A stretch of 32,332 nucleotides of DNA from Phycisphaerae bacterium (GTDB lineage Bacteria; Planctomycetota; Phycisphaerae; UBA1845), in assembly GCA_024102815.1 (NCBI GenBank), contig JAGFJJ010000012.1, positions 1 through 32,332 on the forward strand, in the 5' to 3' direction. Shown piece by piece: positions 19,159 to 26,192 of this stretch. Position numbers and translations under genes: made by a program. The notes under the pieces are model-generated. The model saw only the letters and a program-made list of their open reading frames with translations. It did not search any database and had not been told where the DNA came from. How positions within the stretch are numbered: the stretch's first letter is position 1; every line of letters starts with the position of its first letter.

Positions 19159-19234
19159 CCATCCGTTCCCGCAAATCCTGCGGAACTCCAAGGAGCACGT
19201 ACGCCGCCTGGAACATTGGGCGAAGCGGATTTGA
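19157..19234 (+). pseudogene. Short coding-like remnant, end of a lost gene
   Basis: Directly after the immunity gene, a different frame reads a very protein-like C-terminus (HPFPQILRNSKEHV, then RLEHWAKRI and TGA at 19232-19234). The frame upstream is blocked by a TAA at 19097-19099 and overlaps the immunity gene. No start is seen. It looks like the last 25 or so codons of a displaced gene, perhaps the toxin or immunity partner once linked to the HAF-repeat gene that follows. I cannot assign a family, and chance is possible at this length. Confidence 0.35.
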
Positions 19235-19303
19235 CTTGGACTGAATCTGCGTCGATTCGTTGCGGGCGCTACGAACTTGCCAGGGCGGTCCAATTTATTG
19301 GTT

Positions 19304-19310
19304 GAGGAGG
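19304..19310 (+). promoter_or_regulatory. Ribosome binding site that decides the start of the first HAF-repeat gene
   Basis: GAGGAGG lies eight bases before the TTG at 19319. The earlier in-frame TTG codons at 19277 and 19298 have no comparable site. Confidence 0.55.
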
Positions 19311-19318
19311 GCATTGCG

Positions 19319-20245
19319 TTGCAGACGCGTTCTTGCATACTCGATATTGCGCCGGAGGACTGCGAAGGTGCAGTTCGGGACATTAACTCTGTCGGCGCGG
19401 TATTGGCAGCAATTCGAGGCAATGACGGCCTGCTGATTGGGTTAATCTGGCACGAAGGCGAGACACTGATTCTGCCGGCCTATGGTGGTAAAGATATCGA
19501 CGTAAGCGCGATCAATGACTCCGGTTTGGTCGTCGGGTCCGCTATGGTGGACGACGATGACGTGGCCTGCTTCTGGCACCAAGGGCACCTTATTCTCCTC
19601 GAAGAACCGGACCCGGACTGGAATAGCTGTGCTCACGACGTCAACGAACGCGGAGTGATCGTTGGCCACCGTCCTGGCCATCCCGGCGAGGTGGCAGCCT
19701 GCTGGGTTGATGGGCGCTCGATTGAAATTGCGCCGATACTCCCCGAACACCCCAGACCCAGTTCAAGAGCCGAGAGTATAAACAACCGTGGAGATATTAT
19801 CGGCAAAGTGTCTTTTGAGGGCTTCTTGAAGAGAGGTGATCAGTATACAATCATTCGAGCCGAGAACAGCTGCGGCGTTCATCCTCACAAGATTAACGGC
19901 CGCGGCGTGGTTTGCGGGTGGGTGGTGGATTGGGACGAACAGTATGCCTTCGTCTTTGCTGATCGGCTGATGCGTTTGCCTACGATTGCAGGATCGAACG
20001 CACGGGCCCTCGCCCTCAACGATGACGGGGCGGTCGTCGGCTACTCCACGTACCGAGCCGGAAGTGATGAGAAGCATGGATGCATCTGGCACGACGGCGA
20101 GCCGACCGACCTGAATGATCTCGTTGTCGACCGTGGCCCCTATACGATCATCACCGCCGATGCGATCAACAATTCAGGGCAGATTGCGGCGGATGCCATG
20201 GTGAATGACCGACGCCGGGCAGTCCTCCTCAACCCGGTGCTGTAA
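19319..20245 (+). CDS. HAF-repeat protein 1 without signal peptide; candidate immunity protein
   Basis: The 308-residue protein is made of seven HAF-type units, each ending in a motif like INDSGLVVGSA. The others are INSVGAVLAAI, VNERGVIVGHR, INNRGDIIGKV, INGRGVVCGWV, LNDDGAVVGYS and INNSGQIAADA. The units probably build a beta-propeller. HAF repeats are described as probable extracellular repeats, yet this protein starts without any hydrophobic leader and should be cytoplasmic. It lies between the Imm_11-like gene and an orphan Rhs tip, where immunity genes normally sit. No toxin tip stands directly upstream; only the remnant at 19157-19234 is found there. TTG 19319 is chosen for its strong ribosome site. 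The immunity role is inference from position and missing leader. Confidence 0.7.
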   Translation: MQTRSCILDIAPEDCEGAVRDINSVGAVLAAIRGNDGLLIGLIWHEGETLILPAYGGKDIDVSAINDSGLVVGSAMVDDDDVACFWHQGHLILLEEPDPDWNSCAHDVNERGVIVGHRPGHPGEVAACWVDGRSIEIAPILPEHPRPSSRAESINNRGDIIGKVSFEGFLKRGDQYTIIRAENSCGVHPHKINGRGVVCGWVVDWDEQYAFVFADRLMRLPTIAGSNARALALNDDGAVVGYSTYRAGSDEKHGCIWHDGEPTDLNDLVVDRGPYTIITADAINNSGQIAADAMVNDRRRAVLLNPVL

Positions 20246-20328
20246 GACCCGCCAAGCGAATAATCTGCGCTAATCCCATTCGCACACCGTCGCGTGGCTG
20301 ACGGCTTCCTTGGCAATGCCGCGCTCGC

Positions 20329-21756
20329 GTGCAGTCCACCTACGAATACGATGCCCTCGGCCGGCGAATCGCCAAGCACGTCAGCCGTCCCTTCGCCCCG
20401 GACGAATACTTCTACTACGACGGCAACCGCGTCGTCGAGCACTACAAGGGCAGTGATGCCAGTCTGTCGCTCCACAGGCAATACGTCTGGGGATTCGACT
20501 ACATCGACGAGTTGATCGGCTACTGCGCCGACGGAGGATCGACTCCCCGCTTCGTCCTCCAAGACGCCAACTACAACGTCATCGCCGCGGCGGCGAACAA
20601 CGCCGGCATATTCCAGCAATACAGCTACGAACCCCACGGCGACTTGTTCGCGGCCGAGGACGTCCTCTCGGACTCGGGCATCCCGATTACGATCCCCGTT
20701 GAACTCCCCTCGCAAGCCATTGATCTGTCCACGCCCTTCGGCTTCCACGGCCACATGCACGACTGGGAAACCGGCAAGATTCACATGCGCAACCGCACCT
20801 ATGATCCAATGACAGTACGACTCCTGCAAAGGGACCCCGACGCAACGGGCCTGATCCTGCAGCGCGCAGCGATTTATGGTGCCGACCACACATTCATTGC
20901 CATTTTTGTGAACGCAATTGGGCAATATGAAGACGGCTTCGCTCTCTACCTCCCCTTCGGCTCCAACCCATTGACTCGAGCTGACGCGATGGGTCTTGAT
21001 TGGCATCACCTTGTTCCCGTCGCTCTCGGTGGCGATCCAAACGGTCCGGTGGTGTGGCTGGACACCGAGACACATAAAAGAGTCAATAAGTTCTGGAGCG
21101 ACAAGAGGCTTTATCAGAAGCGAGACCAAGCAGGTTTTTGGGGCAAAGAAAAAGTCCAAAGGGGGCCATTCGCGGGCGAGATTCTGGATGATGACAAGCG
21201 CAGCAAGCTAGTTCGCGACTCCCTCGTGGTCGCGGGGATCGACGTTGACGACGCGGACAATGTCGGGCACATGAAGGACGCCCTGCGCCGCGCGAGCGCC
21301 GACCGCGTTCCCTCAAAAACGCCGGGGGGAAAAGGTGGCCTCAGGATACCCATGAAGAGGATCACGGCGGCCTCTGATCTTCCAGAGGTCGGCGGCGTCA
21401 GCAATCGGGCCACACGAGAACAGTTGAAACGGCGGACCTCTCCTGGCGGTCCGAGGCAGGCCAAGCGAACTTACGGCAGCGGCGGTACTTTCCTCGCCTT
21501 TGCCGGAGCCGGAATCGCCATGGGCATCTACTCCAGCGACGCAAGCGCATCCTACGCCGAACTGGTTCAATTGAGTCAGTCCATCGGACGCGGTGGCCCG
21601 AGCCTCTACCAGGAAATCGAAGCCTTGGACATCATCAAGGATATGAACGCGGGCCTTGGTGGCAACACTTTCACTATTTACTATGGCTGGAATTACTGGC
21701 GCGAGATGCACGGCGCGTATACCGATGCCGATCGCAACCTATTCTGGGCAAGGTAG
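20329..21756 (+). CDS. Orphan Rhs core fragment with alternative HNH-type nuclease tip (tip 2)
   Basis: The 475-codon frame begins inside the second copy of the Rhs core end (codons about 4-170). It keeps the YDPMTVRLLQRDP and LPFGSNPLTRADAMGLD equivalents of the core-terminating motifs, then switches to a tip unrelated to tip 1. The tip opens with WHHLVPVALGGDPNGPVVWL: H226-H227, N238 and H249 form an HNH-like set. A basic linker, a hydrophobic segment (FLAFAGAGIAMGIY, about 388-401) and an unrecognised C-terminus follow. There is no signal peptide, no N-terminal Rhs shell and no ribosome site at the GTG, so this is probably a silent, displaced tip kept as a recombination donor. The frame has no stop or frameshift. 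A HAF-repeat gene follows 70 bases later, in the immunity position. Confidence 0.8.
   Translation: MQSTYEYDALGRRIAKHVSRPFAPDEYFYYDGNRVVEHYKGSDASLSLHRQYVWGFDYIDELIGYCADGGSTPRFVLQDANYNVIAAAANNAGIFQQYSYEPHGDLFAAEDVLSDSGIPITIPVELPSQAIDLSTPFGFHGHMHDWETGKIHMRNRTYDPMTVRLLQRDPDATGLILQRAAIYGADHTFIAIFVNAIGQYEDGFALYLPFGSNPLTRADAMGLDWHHLVPVALGGDPNGPVVWLDTETHKRVNKFWSDKRLYQKRDQAGFWGKEKVQRGPFAGEILDDDKRSKLVRDSLVVAGIDVDDADNVGHMKDALRRASADRVPSKTPGGKGGLRIPMKRITAASDLPEVGGVSNRATREQLKRRTSPGGPRQAKRTYGSGGTFLAFAGAGIAMGIYSSDASASYAELVQLSQSIGRGGPSLYQEIEALDIIKDMNAGLGGNTFTIYYGWNYWREMHGAYTDADRNLFWAR
20338..20837 (+). repeat. Rhs core 3'-end direct repeat, copy 2
   Basis: Exactly as long as copy 1 (500 bp) with no indels. 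About 25 mismatches fall in the first 398 bases and about 22 in the last 102, so identity drops sharply near 20736. Confidence 0.92.
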
Positions 21757-21826
21757 TCACTCTTCCCGGCGCTTACTTGTGGCGATAGTCTTGACCGTTC
21801 TCCGGCTGAAGTATATCAAGGTTGTC

Positions 21827-22819
21827 ATGAGCAGTAGAAAGATCCCATCCTACGAAGTTGTCGATCTCGGCACATTGGGCGGCGAAGAGAGCAGGGCCTT
21901 TGGAATGAACAACCGAGGCCAAGTCGTCGGGGCGGCTGATTTGAAGGACGGAGTCTCGCGCGCCTTCGTTTGGGAGGGTGACAGCCTGCGGAAACTCGAT
22001 GCGCCCGTTGGCCGCGCAAGCAAGGCTCACTCCATTAACGCGAATGGGCAAGTCGTTGGTTCCGCGCAGGGATCGCGCGGCGGCCATCTCCCGTGTTTGT
22101 GGGACCAAGGCGTAATCCGCCTGCTCGACGGGGACGACGGCCCCGATGGCATGGCCTCCCACATCAACGATGCAGGTCAAATTGCCGGTTGGCGGGACCG
22201 TACCCCCGATCGAGTACGAGGCGGCCCCGAGCTCGCTATTCTCTGGCACAGGTCGCAGTCCATAGAGCTCTGCACGGCCAATCGATTCGGCAGAGATGCA
22301 TACTCTCGGTTCGGGTCAAGTGCATGGGGGATCAACAACAAGGGGCAGGTTGTCGGCAAGACGCCGGGCGGGTCGGCGTTTCTTTGCCAAGAGGGAGACT
22401 TCACGCTGTTTGAGTTGGTTACCGGAGAGGGCGCTTGCGCCACGGCAATTAACGAAATGGGACAGGTTGCGGGCTGGGGATATATTAATGAAACCCAAGT
22501 ACACGCCTTCCTCTGGGAACAGGGACGAATCAAGGATTTGGGCTCGCTCGGAGGATCAGACGCTAGGGCCTCCGATGTCAACATCCATGGCCATGTGGTC
22601 GGGGATTCAGCTATAGCGGAACTCGATGAGTCTGCCGAATCTATTGAAGACCACGGTTTTCTGTGGCGCGACGAATTGTTGATGGATTTGAACTATCTCA
22701 TCGCGCCGAATACTGGGTGGCTGATTACCGCAGCCAATAGCATCAATGACGCCGGCTGGATTGCAGGAACCGGAATCCGAGGCGGTGTGGCTCATGCCGT
22801 CCTTATGACACCTCGGTAA
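21827..22819 (+). CDS. HAF-repeat protein 2 without signal peptide; candidate immunity protein for tip 2
   Basis: The 330-residue protein again has seven HAF units: MNNRGQVVGAA, INANGQVVGSA, INDAGQIAGWR, INNKGQVVGKT, INEMGQVAGWG, VNIHGHVVGDS and INDAGWIAGTG. It begins with a typical HAF opening (YEVVDLGTLGGEESRAF). Frames are open upstream to 21656, overlapping the orphan tip, but ATG 21827 is preferred: an AAGG lies a few bases upstream and the protein homology starts right after it. There is no leader peptide, so the protein should be cytoplasmic. It follows tip 2 by 70 bases, exactly where an immunity gene is expected, and is a clear paralogue of the protein at 19319-20245, although the two are much diverged. 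Confidence 0.75.
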   Translation: MSSRKIPSYEVVDLGTLGGEESRAFGMNNRGQVVGAADLKDGVSRAFVWEGDSLRKLDAPVGRASKAHSINANGQVVGSAQGSRGGHLPCLWDQGVIRLLDGDDGPDGMASHINDAGQIAGWRDRTPDRVRGGPELAILWHRSQSIELCTANRFGRDAYSRFGSSAWGINNKGQVVGKTPGGSAFLCQEGDFTLFELVTGEGACATAINEMGQVAGWGYINETQVHAFLWEQGRIKDLGSLGGSDARASDVNIHGHVVGDSAIAELDESAESIEDHGFLWRDELLMDLNYLIAPNTGWLITAANSINDAGWIAGTGIRGGVAHAVLMTPR

Positions 22820-22861
22820 CTCCTTTTCTGGCGCCGCATTCTATGCCATCGCCATGACGGG

Positions 22862-23467
22862 TTGCCCAATCCTAACGTCTCCACCTGCGAATACGAAGCT
22901 CTCGGCCGGCGGATCGCCAAGCACGTCAGTCGTCCCTTCGCCCCGGACGAATACTTCTACTACGACGGCAACCGCATCGTCGAGCACTACAAGGGCAGTG
23001 ATGCCAGTCTGTCGCTCCACCGGCAATACGTCTGGGGATTCGACTACATCGACGAGCTCGTCGCCTACTACGCCGACGGAGGATCGACTCCCCGCTTCGT
23101 CCTCCAGGACGCCAACTACAACGTCATCGCCGCGGCCGAGAACGACAGCGGCATCATCCAGCAGTACAGCTACGAACCCTACGGCGACATGTTCGCGGCC
23201 GAGGACGTCCTCTCGGACTCGGGCATCCCGATTACGATCCCCGTTGAACTCCCCTCACAAGCCATTGATCTGTCCACGCCCTCGCCGGCGTCGACGGCGC
23301 GCTGTCACGCCGCCAGGGCGCGGAGCCGCCCAACCCACGCGACAAGTTCGGAAGCGCTCAGGGAGCACGGCCATCGGCGCGGGGAATGCTCGTCCGAAAG
23401 CACGTTGACACGCGCTGCGATTTTCCAAAGCCGAAACGCTGACATGCGGGTGGGACTCCGGTCCTAA
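22862..23467 (+). pseudogene. Third Rhs core fragment, tip lost
   Basis: From 22883 the frame encodes the same core end as copies 1 and 2 (YEALGRRIAKHVSRPFAP through QAIDLSTP). At about 23281 the similarity stops abruptly, before the YDPxTGxxLQRDP motif, and the remaining 61 codons are Arg/Ser/Ala-rich and unlike any toxin I know. There is no signal peptide or ribosome site. It is best read as the scar of a module whose tip was deleted or replaced. Confidence 0.8.
22883..23281 (+). repeat. Rhs core 3'-end direct repeat, copy 3 (truncated)
   Basis: About 398 bases align to copy 1 with about 30 mismatches and no indels. The copy ends at the same place where copies 1 and 2 begin to diverge from each other. 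Confidence 0.9.
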
Positions 23468-23588
23468 TACTGCGGTATTGACCACCGCGGATTTTCGGCT
23501 CTACTATCTGACCGATAATTCCGGCCTTTGGGGGCCCGCTTGGAGCGGTCAGAAGCTGACGTGCTTTATCGACGGTTCAATCGTATAA
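23409..23588 (+). pseudogene. Coding-like remnant after the broken third core copy
   Basis: After the TGA at 23406-23408 one frame reads 59 codons of strongly protein-like sequence (TTADFRLYYLTDNSGLWG, then CFIDGSIV) to TAA at 23586-23588. The only standard start is TTG 23478, with no ribosome site. It overlaps the beginning of the next gene in another frame. It may be the tail of the tip lost from copy 3 or of another secreted protein. I cannot assign a family. Confidence 0.35.
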
Positions 23589-25759
23589 CGATAGTATCGG
23601 CAGTCTGGGGCATATGGGCATTATGGTGTGGCGCGAACCTTCTGCAAGCGGACGCGCCCCGACCCGAGCCCAAGCCAACGCGGTATGCGCCGCGATGGTA
23701 CCAGGCAGTAGATACGCGGCTTGCCCCCCCCGGGATCGCCTGCGAAGAGCAGGGCAAGAACCACTCACGTCCCGCAGGTCGTCTTCCATCGGGAGGACCG
23801 CCTATGGCACGTTCCACGACTCCGTGGGGCGGCGGCCGGGAGCTGGCACGGCCAAGTGGATCATTCTGCGAAAACCAAGGACATGCTGGCAAACGGGGCA
23901 GCGCCGGCTCAAGAACGCCGGGCGGGCCTCCACCAATTGAGAGCGTAAAGACAAGCCACACAAGCCGCCACGATGGAAAAGGGGTAAGCGCGGACGATTT
24001 CGGTGCGCCAGATGAGGACGGTATTTCTTCGAACCGGCCTCGAGCGCTACCGGTGCGCGCACGCGACGCATTTTGCCCAAAGTCGCAATTTAAGACACGA
24101 CCCATACTAACACGAACCACCGGCTGGATCCCGCGGTACGGGGCGATCGGGATAACGCTCGTAGCGGCGTGTCTGGGCCAGACGAGCGAAGCCGATGCCG
24201 GGCCGCGAGCGAAGTGCGAATTCACTATCGAAGCAAGCGCCGCGAATCCGCGCGTCGGCGAGCCTGTCACATTTACGGCCAATTCCACGGATGCCTGTCG
24301 GTTCGTCCCGCTATTCACGTGGAAGGTGTACGACCGCACTCCGACGCCCGGCGGAGCAAAGTCCGTCCCTGAATTCCAGACGTCGACAAATTCACTGACC
24401 CACGTGTTCCCGCAGGAAGGCGAGTGGGGTGTCGCACTCTGGCTCGGCGGGCAGGCAATCGGCCGTCCGCTTGATGCCGTCTTCGTCACGGTCGAACCCG
24501 GCGGGCTAACCGCGGAGTTTACCGTTAATCCCACGTCGGCGATGGCTGGAGATACCGTTACCTTTACTGCGGCGCAGCCGCCGGCGGGCGTTCTCGGGTA
24601 CCGCTGGGATTTCACCGGGACGGGTCAGACGATAGGGTCGGGGCAGATTGTGCAACGGCGCGTGCAGGAGCCCGGAGATATCAACGTTCGTCTTACCGTT
24701 TTTGACTTCGACTATCAATTCGTATCAATGCAAAAGACCGTACGCGTGGACCCAATCTCGCCGATGGTACCTCTGGATACGCTGGCGCCAGAGGTGGGTA
24801 ACGTACGGTCGATGGTAATGGACGGGGAGACGGCGTGGCTGCTGCAGTCGGACGGGTATGTGGTCGGCGTAGACGTTAGCGACCCAAGAAACCTCGTCGA
24901 GGTTGGGCGTGTCAGGGCTTGTGCCGTTCCCGGCATGAAGATGGACGTAGACGTCGCTCGAAGGAGGCTTTTTGTGCCCTGCTCGACCGCCGGACTCGTG
25001 GCCGTTGACGTGTCAGATGCCTATTCACCCTTTGTTGATGACTGTTCTTCGACTTTCGCTGAAGACAACTTTGTCGTGCTTGACGTGACCAGTGCGGCGC
25101 ATTCGGTATTCTTTGTTGGGCACTTCATGACAGGTGGCTGGCAGATTCGCGCTGTCGACCCCGATGACTTTTCTTGGGTTGGGTCATCGGGCGACGCTCC
25201 AGTTGTTGATCGTGTTCCTTGGCCGACAACAATGGTGCTTTCAGGAAATCTTGGAGTCGTAGGGTCTCCGGATGGGATTTATCTTGTGGACGCCAGGCGA
25301 GGAAGTGGCAAGTTCCTGCACAAATTGGATCATCAACAAACAATGATGAGTGTGTGGTCGCTAACGACGAATGGTTCAGTCTTGGTCGCAATCGAGGCGA
25401 ACGACGTTCTGAACGGGGAGCCCGCGGATTCCGTGCTCAGTGCTTACGACATAGTCGAGAGTCAAAATGTCGTAGATAGCCGATTGAGCTTTCGCTTCCA
25501 CTTCGATGACGGGCAGCCTTTTGGAAGCATCGCCTTTGACTCCAGGTACGTGTATGCAGCCACGGCAACGACTCTAGACCGCTACGCGTGGGAAGGTCTC
25601 GGAAGCCTCCGCTGGGTTGATCAATTGGGCGCTTACGGCATGGGTTACCGAGGTGTGTCGATTGGCGAGGCGGGGGCAGACCCTGATGGAACAAGCGAGC
25701 AGAGGATTTTTGTTTCCTTGGCAGGACCGCTACTCCAATCCGCGGCGCACGCATATTAA
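23561..25759 (+). CDS. Secreted protein with two PKD domains and an LVIVD-type beta-propeller
   Basis: From GTG 23561 the product is 732 residues. A first hydrophobic leader lies at about residues 10-30. A stretch of about 160 low-complexity Pro/Arg/Gly/Ser residues follows, with a second signal-like segment at about 192-213 (GAIGITLVAACLG, then SEADAG). Two PKD-type domains start near residues 217 and 316, each with a VGEPVTFTA or AGDTVTFTA pattern. From about 407 on, LVIVD-like units appear (VGVDVSDPRNLVEVGRV, LVAVDVSDAYSP) that should form a propeller. The region before the second leader looks non-coding or decayed, so translation may really start near GTG 24053. No partner gene is obvious; the gene follows the toxin-tip array and may be unrelated to it. 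Confidence 0.7.
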   Translation: MLYRRFNRITIVSAVWGIWALWCGANLLQADAPRPEPKPTRYAPRWYQAVDTRLAPPGIACEEQGKNHSRPAGRLPSGGPPMARSTTPWGGGRELARPSGSFCENQGHAGKRGSAGSRTPGGPPPIESVKTSHTSRHDGKGVSADDFGAPDEDGISSNRPRALPVRARDAFCPKSQFKTRPILTRTTGWIPRYGAIGITLVAACLGQTSEADAGPRAKCEFTIEASAANPRVGEPVTFTANSTDACRFVPLFTWKVYDRTPTPGGAKSVPEFQTSTNSLTHVFPQEGEWGVALWLGGQAIGRPLDAVFVTVEPGGLTAEFTVNPTSAMAGDTVTFTAAQPPAGVLGYRWDFTGTGQTIGSGQIVQRRVQEPGDINVRLTVFDFDYQFVSMQKTVRVDPISPMVPLDTLAPEVGNVRSMVMDGETAWLLQSDGYVVGVDVSDPRNLVEVGRVRACAVPGMKMDVDVARRRLFVPCSTAGLVAVDVSDAYSPFVDDCSSTFAEDNFVVLDVTSAAHSVFFVGHFMTGGWQIRAVDPDDFSWVGSSGDAPVVDRVPWPTTMVLSGNLGVVGSPDGIYLVDARRGSGKFLHKLDHQQTMMSVWSLTTNGSVLVAIEANDVLNGEPADSVLSAYDIVESQNVVDSRLSFRFHFDDGQPFGSIAFDSRYVYAATATTLDRYAWEGLGSLRWVDQLGAYGMGYRGVSIGEAGADPDGTSEQRIFVSLAGPLLQSAAHAY

Positions 25760-26015
25760 GCATATACGCTAAAATTGGTTTTTGGCTGCATTTTGGGGTT
25801 GTTCGGCGACGAAAGAGATCGCTGGACAGCCCTGCTTTCATTTGCGCGACCGAAGCGCCGCCAGTCGCTGGCACGAAGTGTAAGCTCCGCGGGTTCTTCG
25901 GTTGGCGATTGCTTCTACACGAAATCAGGCCATCTACATTGCGAAAGCTGGGCGAATCCTAGGCGCGTCCGATAATGCAAAATAGTGAACATAAATTGAC
26001 GAATGCCGCAAGGAT

Positions 26016-26035
26016 ATCGTAAACTGCTTTACGAT
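26016..26035. promoter_or_regulatory. Perfect 8-bp inverted repeat with 4-base loop
   Basis: ATCGTAAA and TTTACGAT are separated by CTGC. The right arm is shared with the first 17-bp tandem repeat. No T-run follows, so it is not a typical terminator; an operator or a cruciform-forming site is possible. Confidence 0.5.
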
Positions 26036-26079
26036 TTATCGGTCGTTACGATTTATCGGTCGTTACGATTTATCGGTCG
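26029..26079. repeat. Three perfect 17-bp tandem repeats (plus one decayed copy)
   Basis: The unit TTACGATTTATCGGTCG occurs at 26029-26045, 26046-26062 and 26063-26079 without a mismatch. A degenerate fourth copy follows at 26080-26096. The array ends 96 bases before the next start codon. There are no spacers, so it is not a CRISPR array. Confidence 0.9.
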
Positions 26080-26179
26080 TATTGCTTATCGGTCCGAGTT
26101 GATGCTCGGGGAGCGGTTTTGATAGCGGGGTCCTTTCTACATGCACATGCGGTCTGTCCGCTCGCGCGGTGAATATCTT

Positions 26180-26185
26180 GGAGGG
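26180..26185 (+). promoter_or_regulatory. Strong ribosome binding site of the giant repeat protein
   Basis: GGAGGG lies seven bases before the ATG at 26193, the best Shine-Dalgarno match in the window, and fixes the start of a frame that has no stop inside the window. Confidence 0.7.
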
Positions 26186-26192
26186 AAGCCTG

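Larger units (their letters stand above)
25760..26192. other. 433-bp gene-free spacer before the giant repeat protein
   Basis: I see no convincing gene here; a 66-codon frame at 25775-25975 has no ribosome site or recognisable motif. The spacer becomes A+T-richer toward its right half and contains the inverted repeat and 17-bp tandem repeats listed separately. It probably carries the promoter of the gene at 26193, but I cannot point to certain -35/-10 boxes. Confidence 0.5.

Noticed and set aside
19165..19186. Terminator after the immunity gene
   Set aside because: A bulged 7-bp stem is present but no T-run follows, and the same bases fit a coding-like remnant.
20140..21159. A 339-codon minus-strand frame across HAF1 and core copy 2
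   Set aside because: It is the antisense shadow of two unrelated plus-strand genes and repeats the sequence of the shadow opposite core copy 1.
23466..23479. Short palindrome AATAC-TGCG-GTATT as an operator
   Set aside because: Five-base arms are expected by chance at this scale and it lies in a coding-like remnant.
23566..24615. A 349-codon minus-strand frame opposite the PKD protein start
   Set aside because: It is Pro/Ser/Arg-rich without motifs and covers well-supported PKD coding sequence on the other strand.
25775..25975. A 66-codon open frame in the spacer
   Set aside because: No ribosome site, no recognisable motif, and composition unlike the neighbouring genes.
26029..26079. CRISPR-like array
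   Set aside because: The 17-bp units abut each other without spacers and no cas gene is near.
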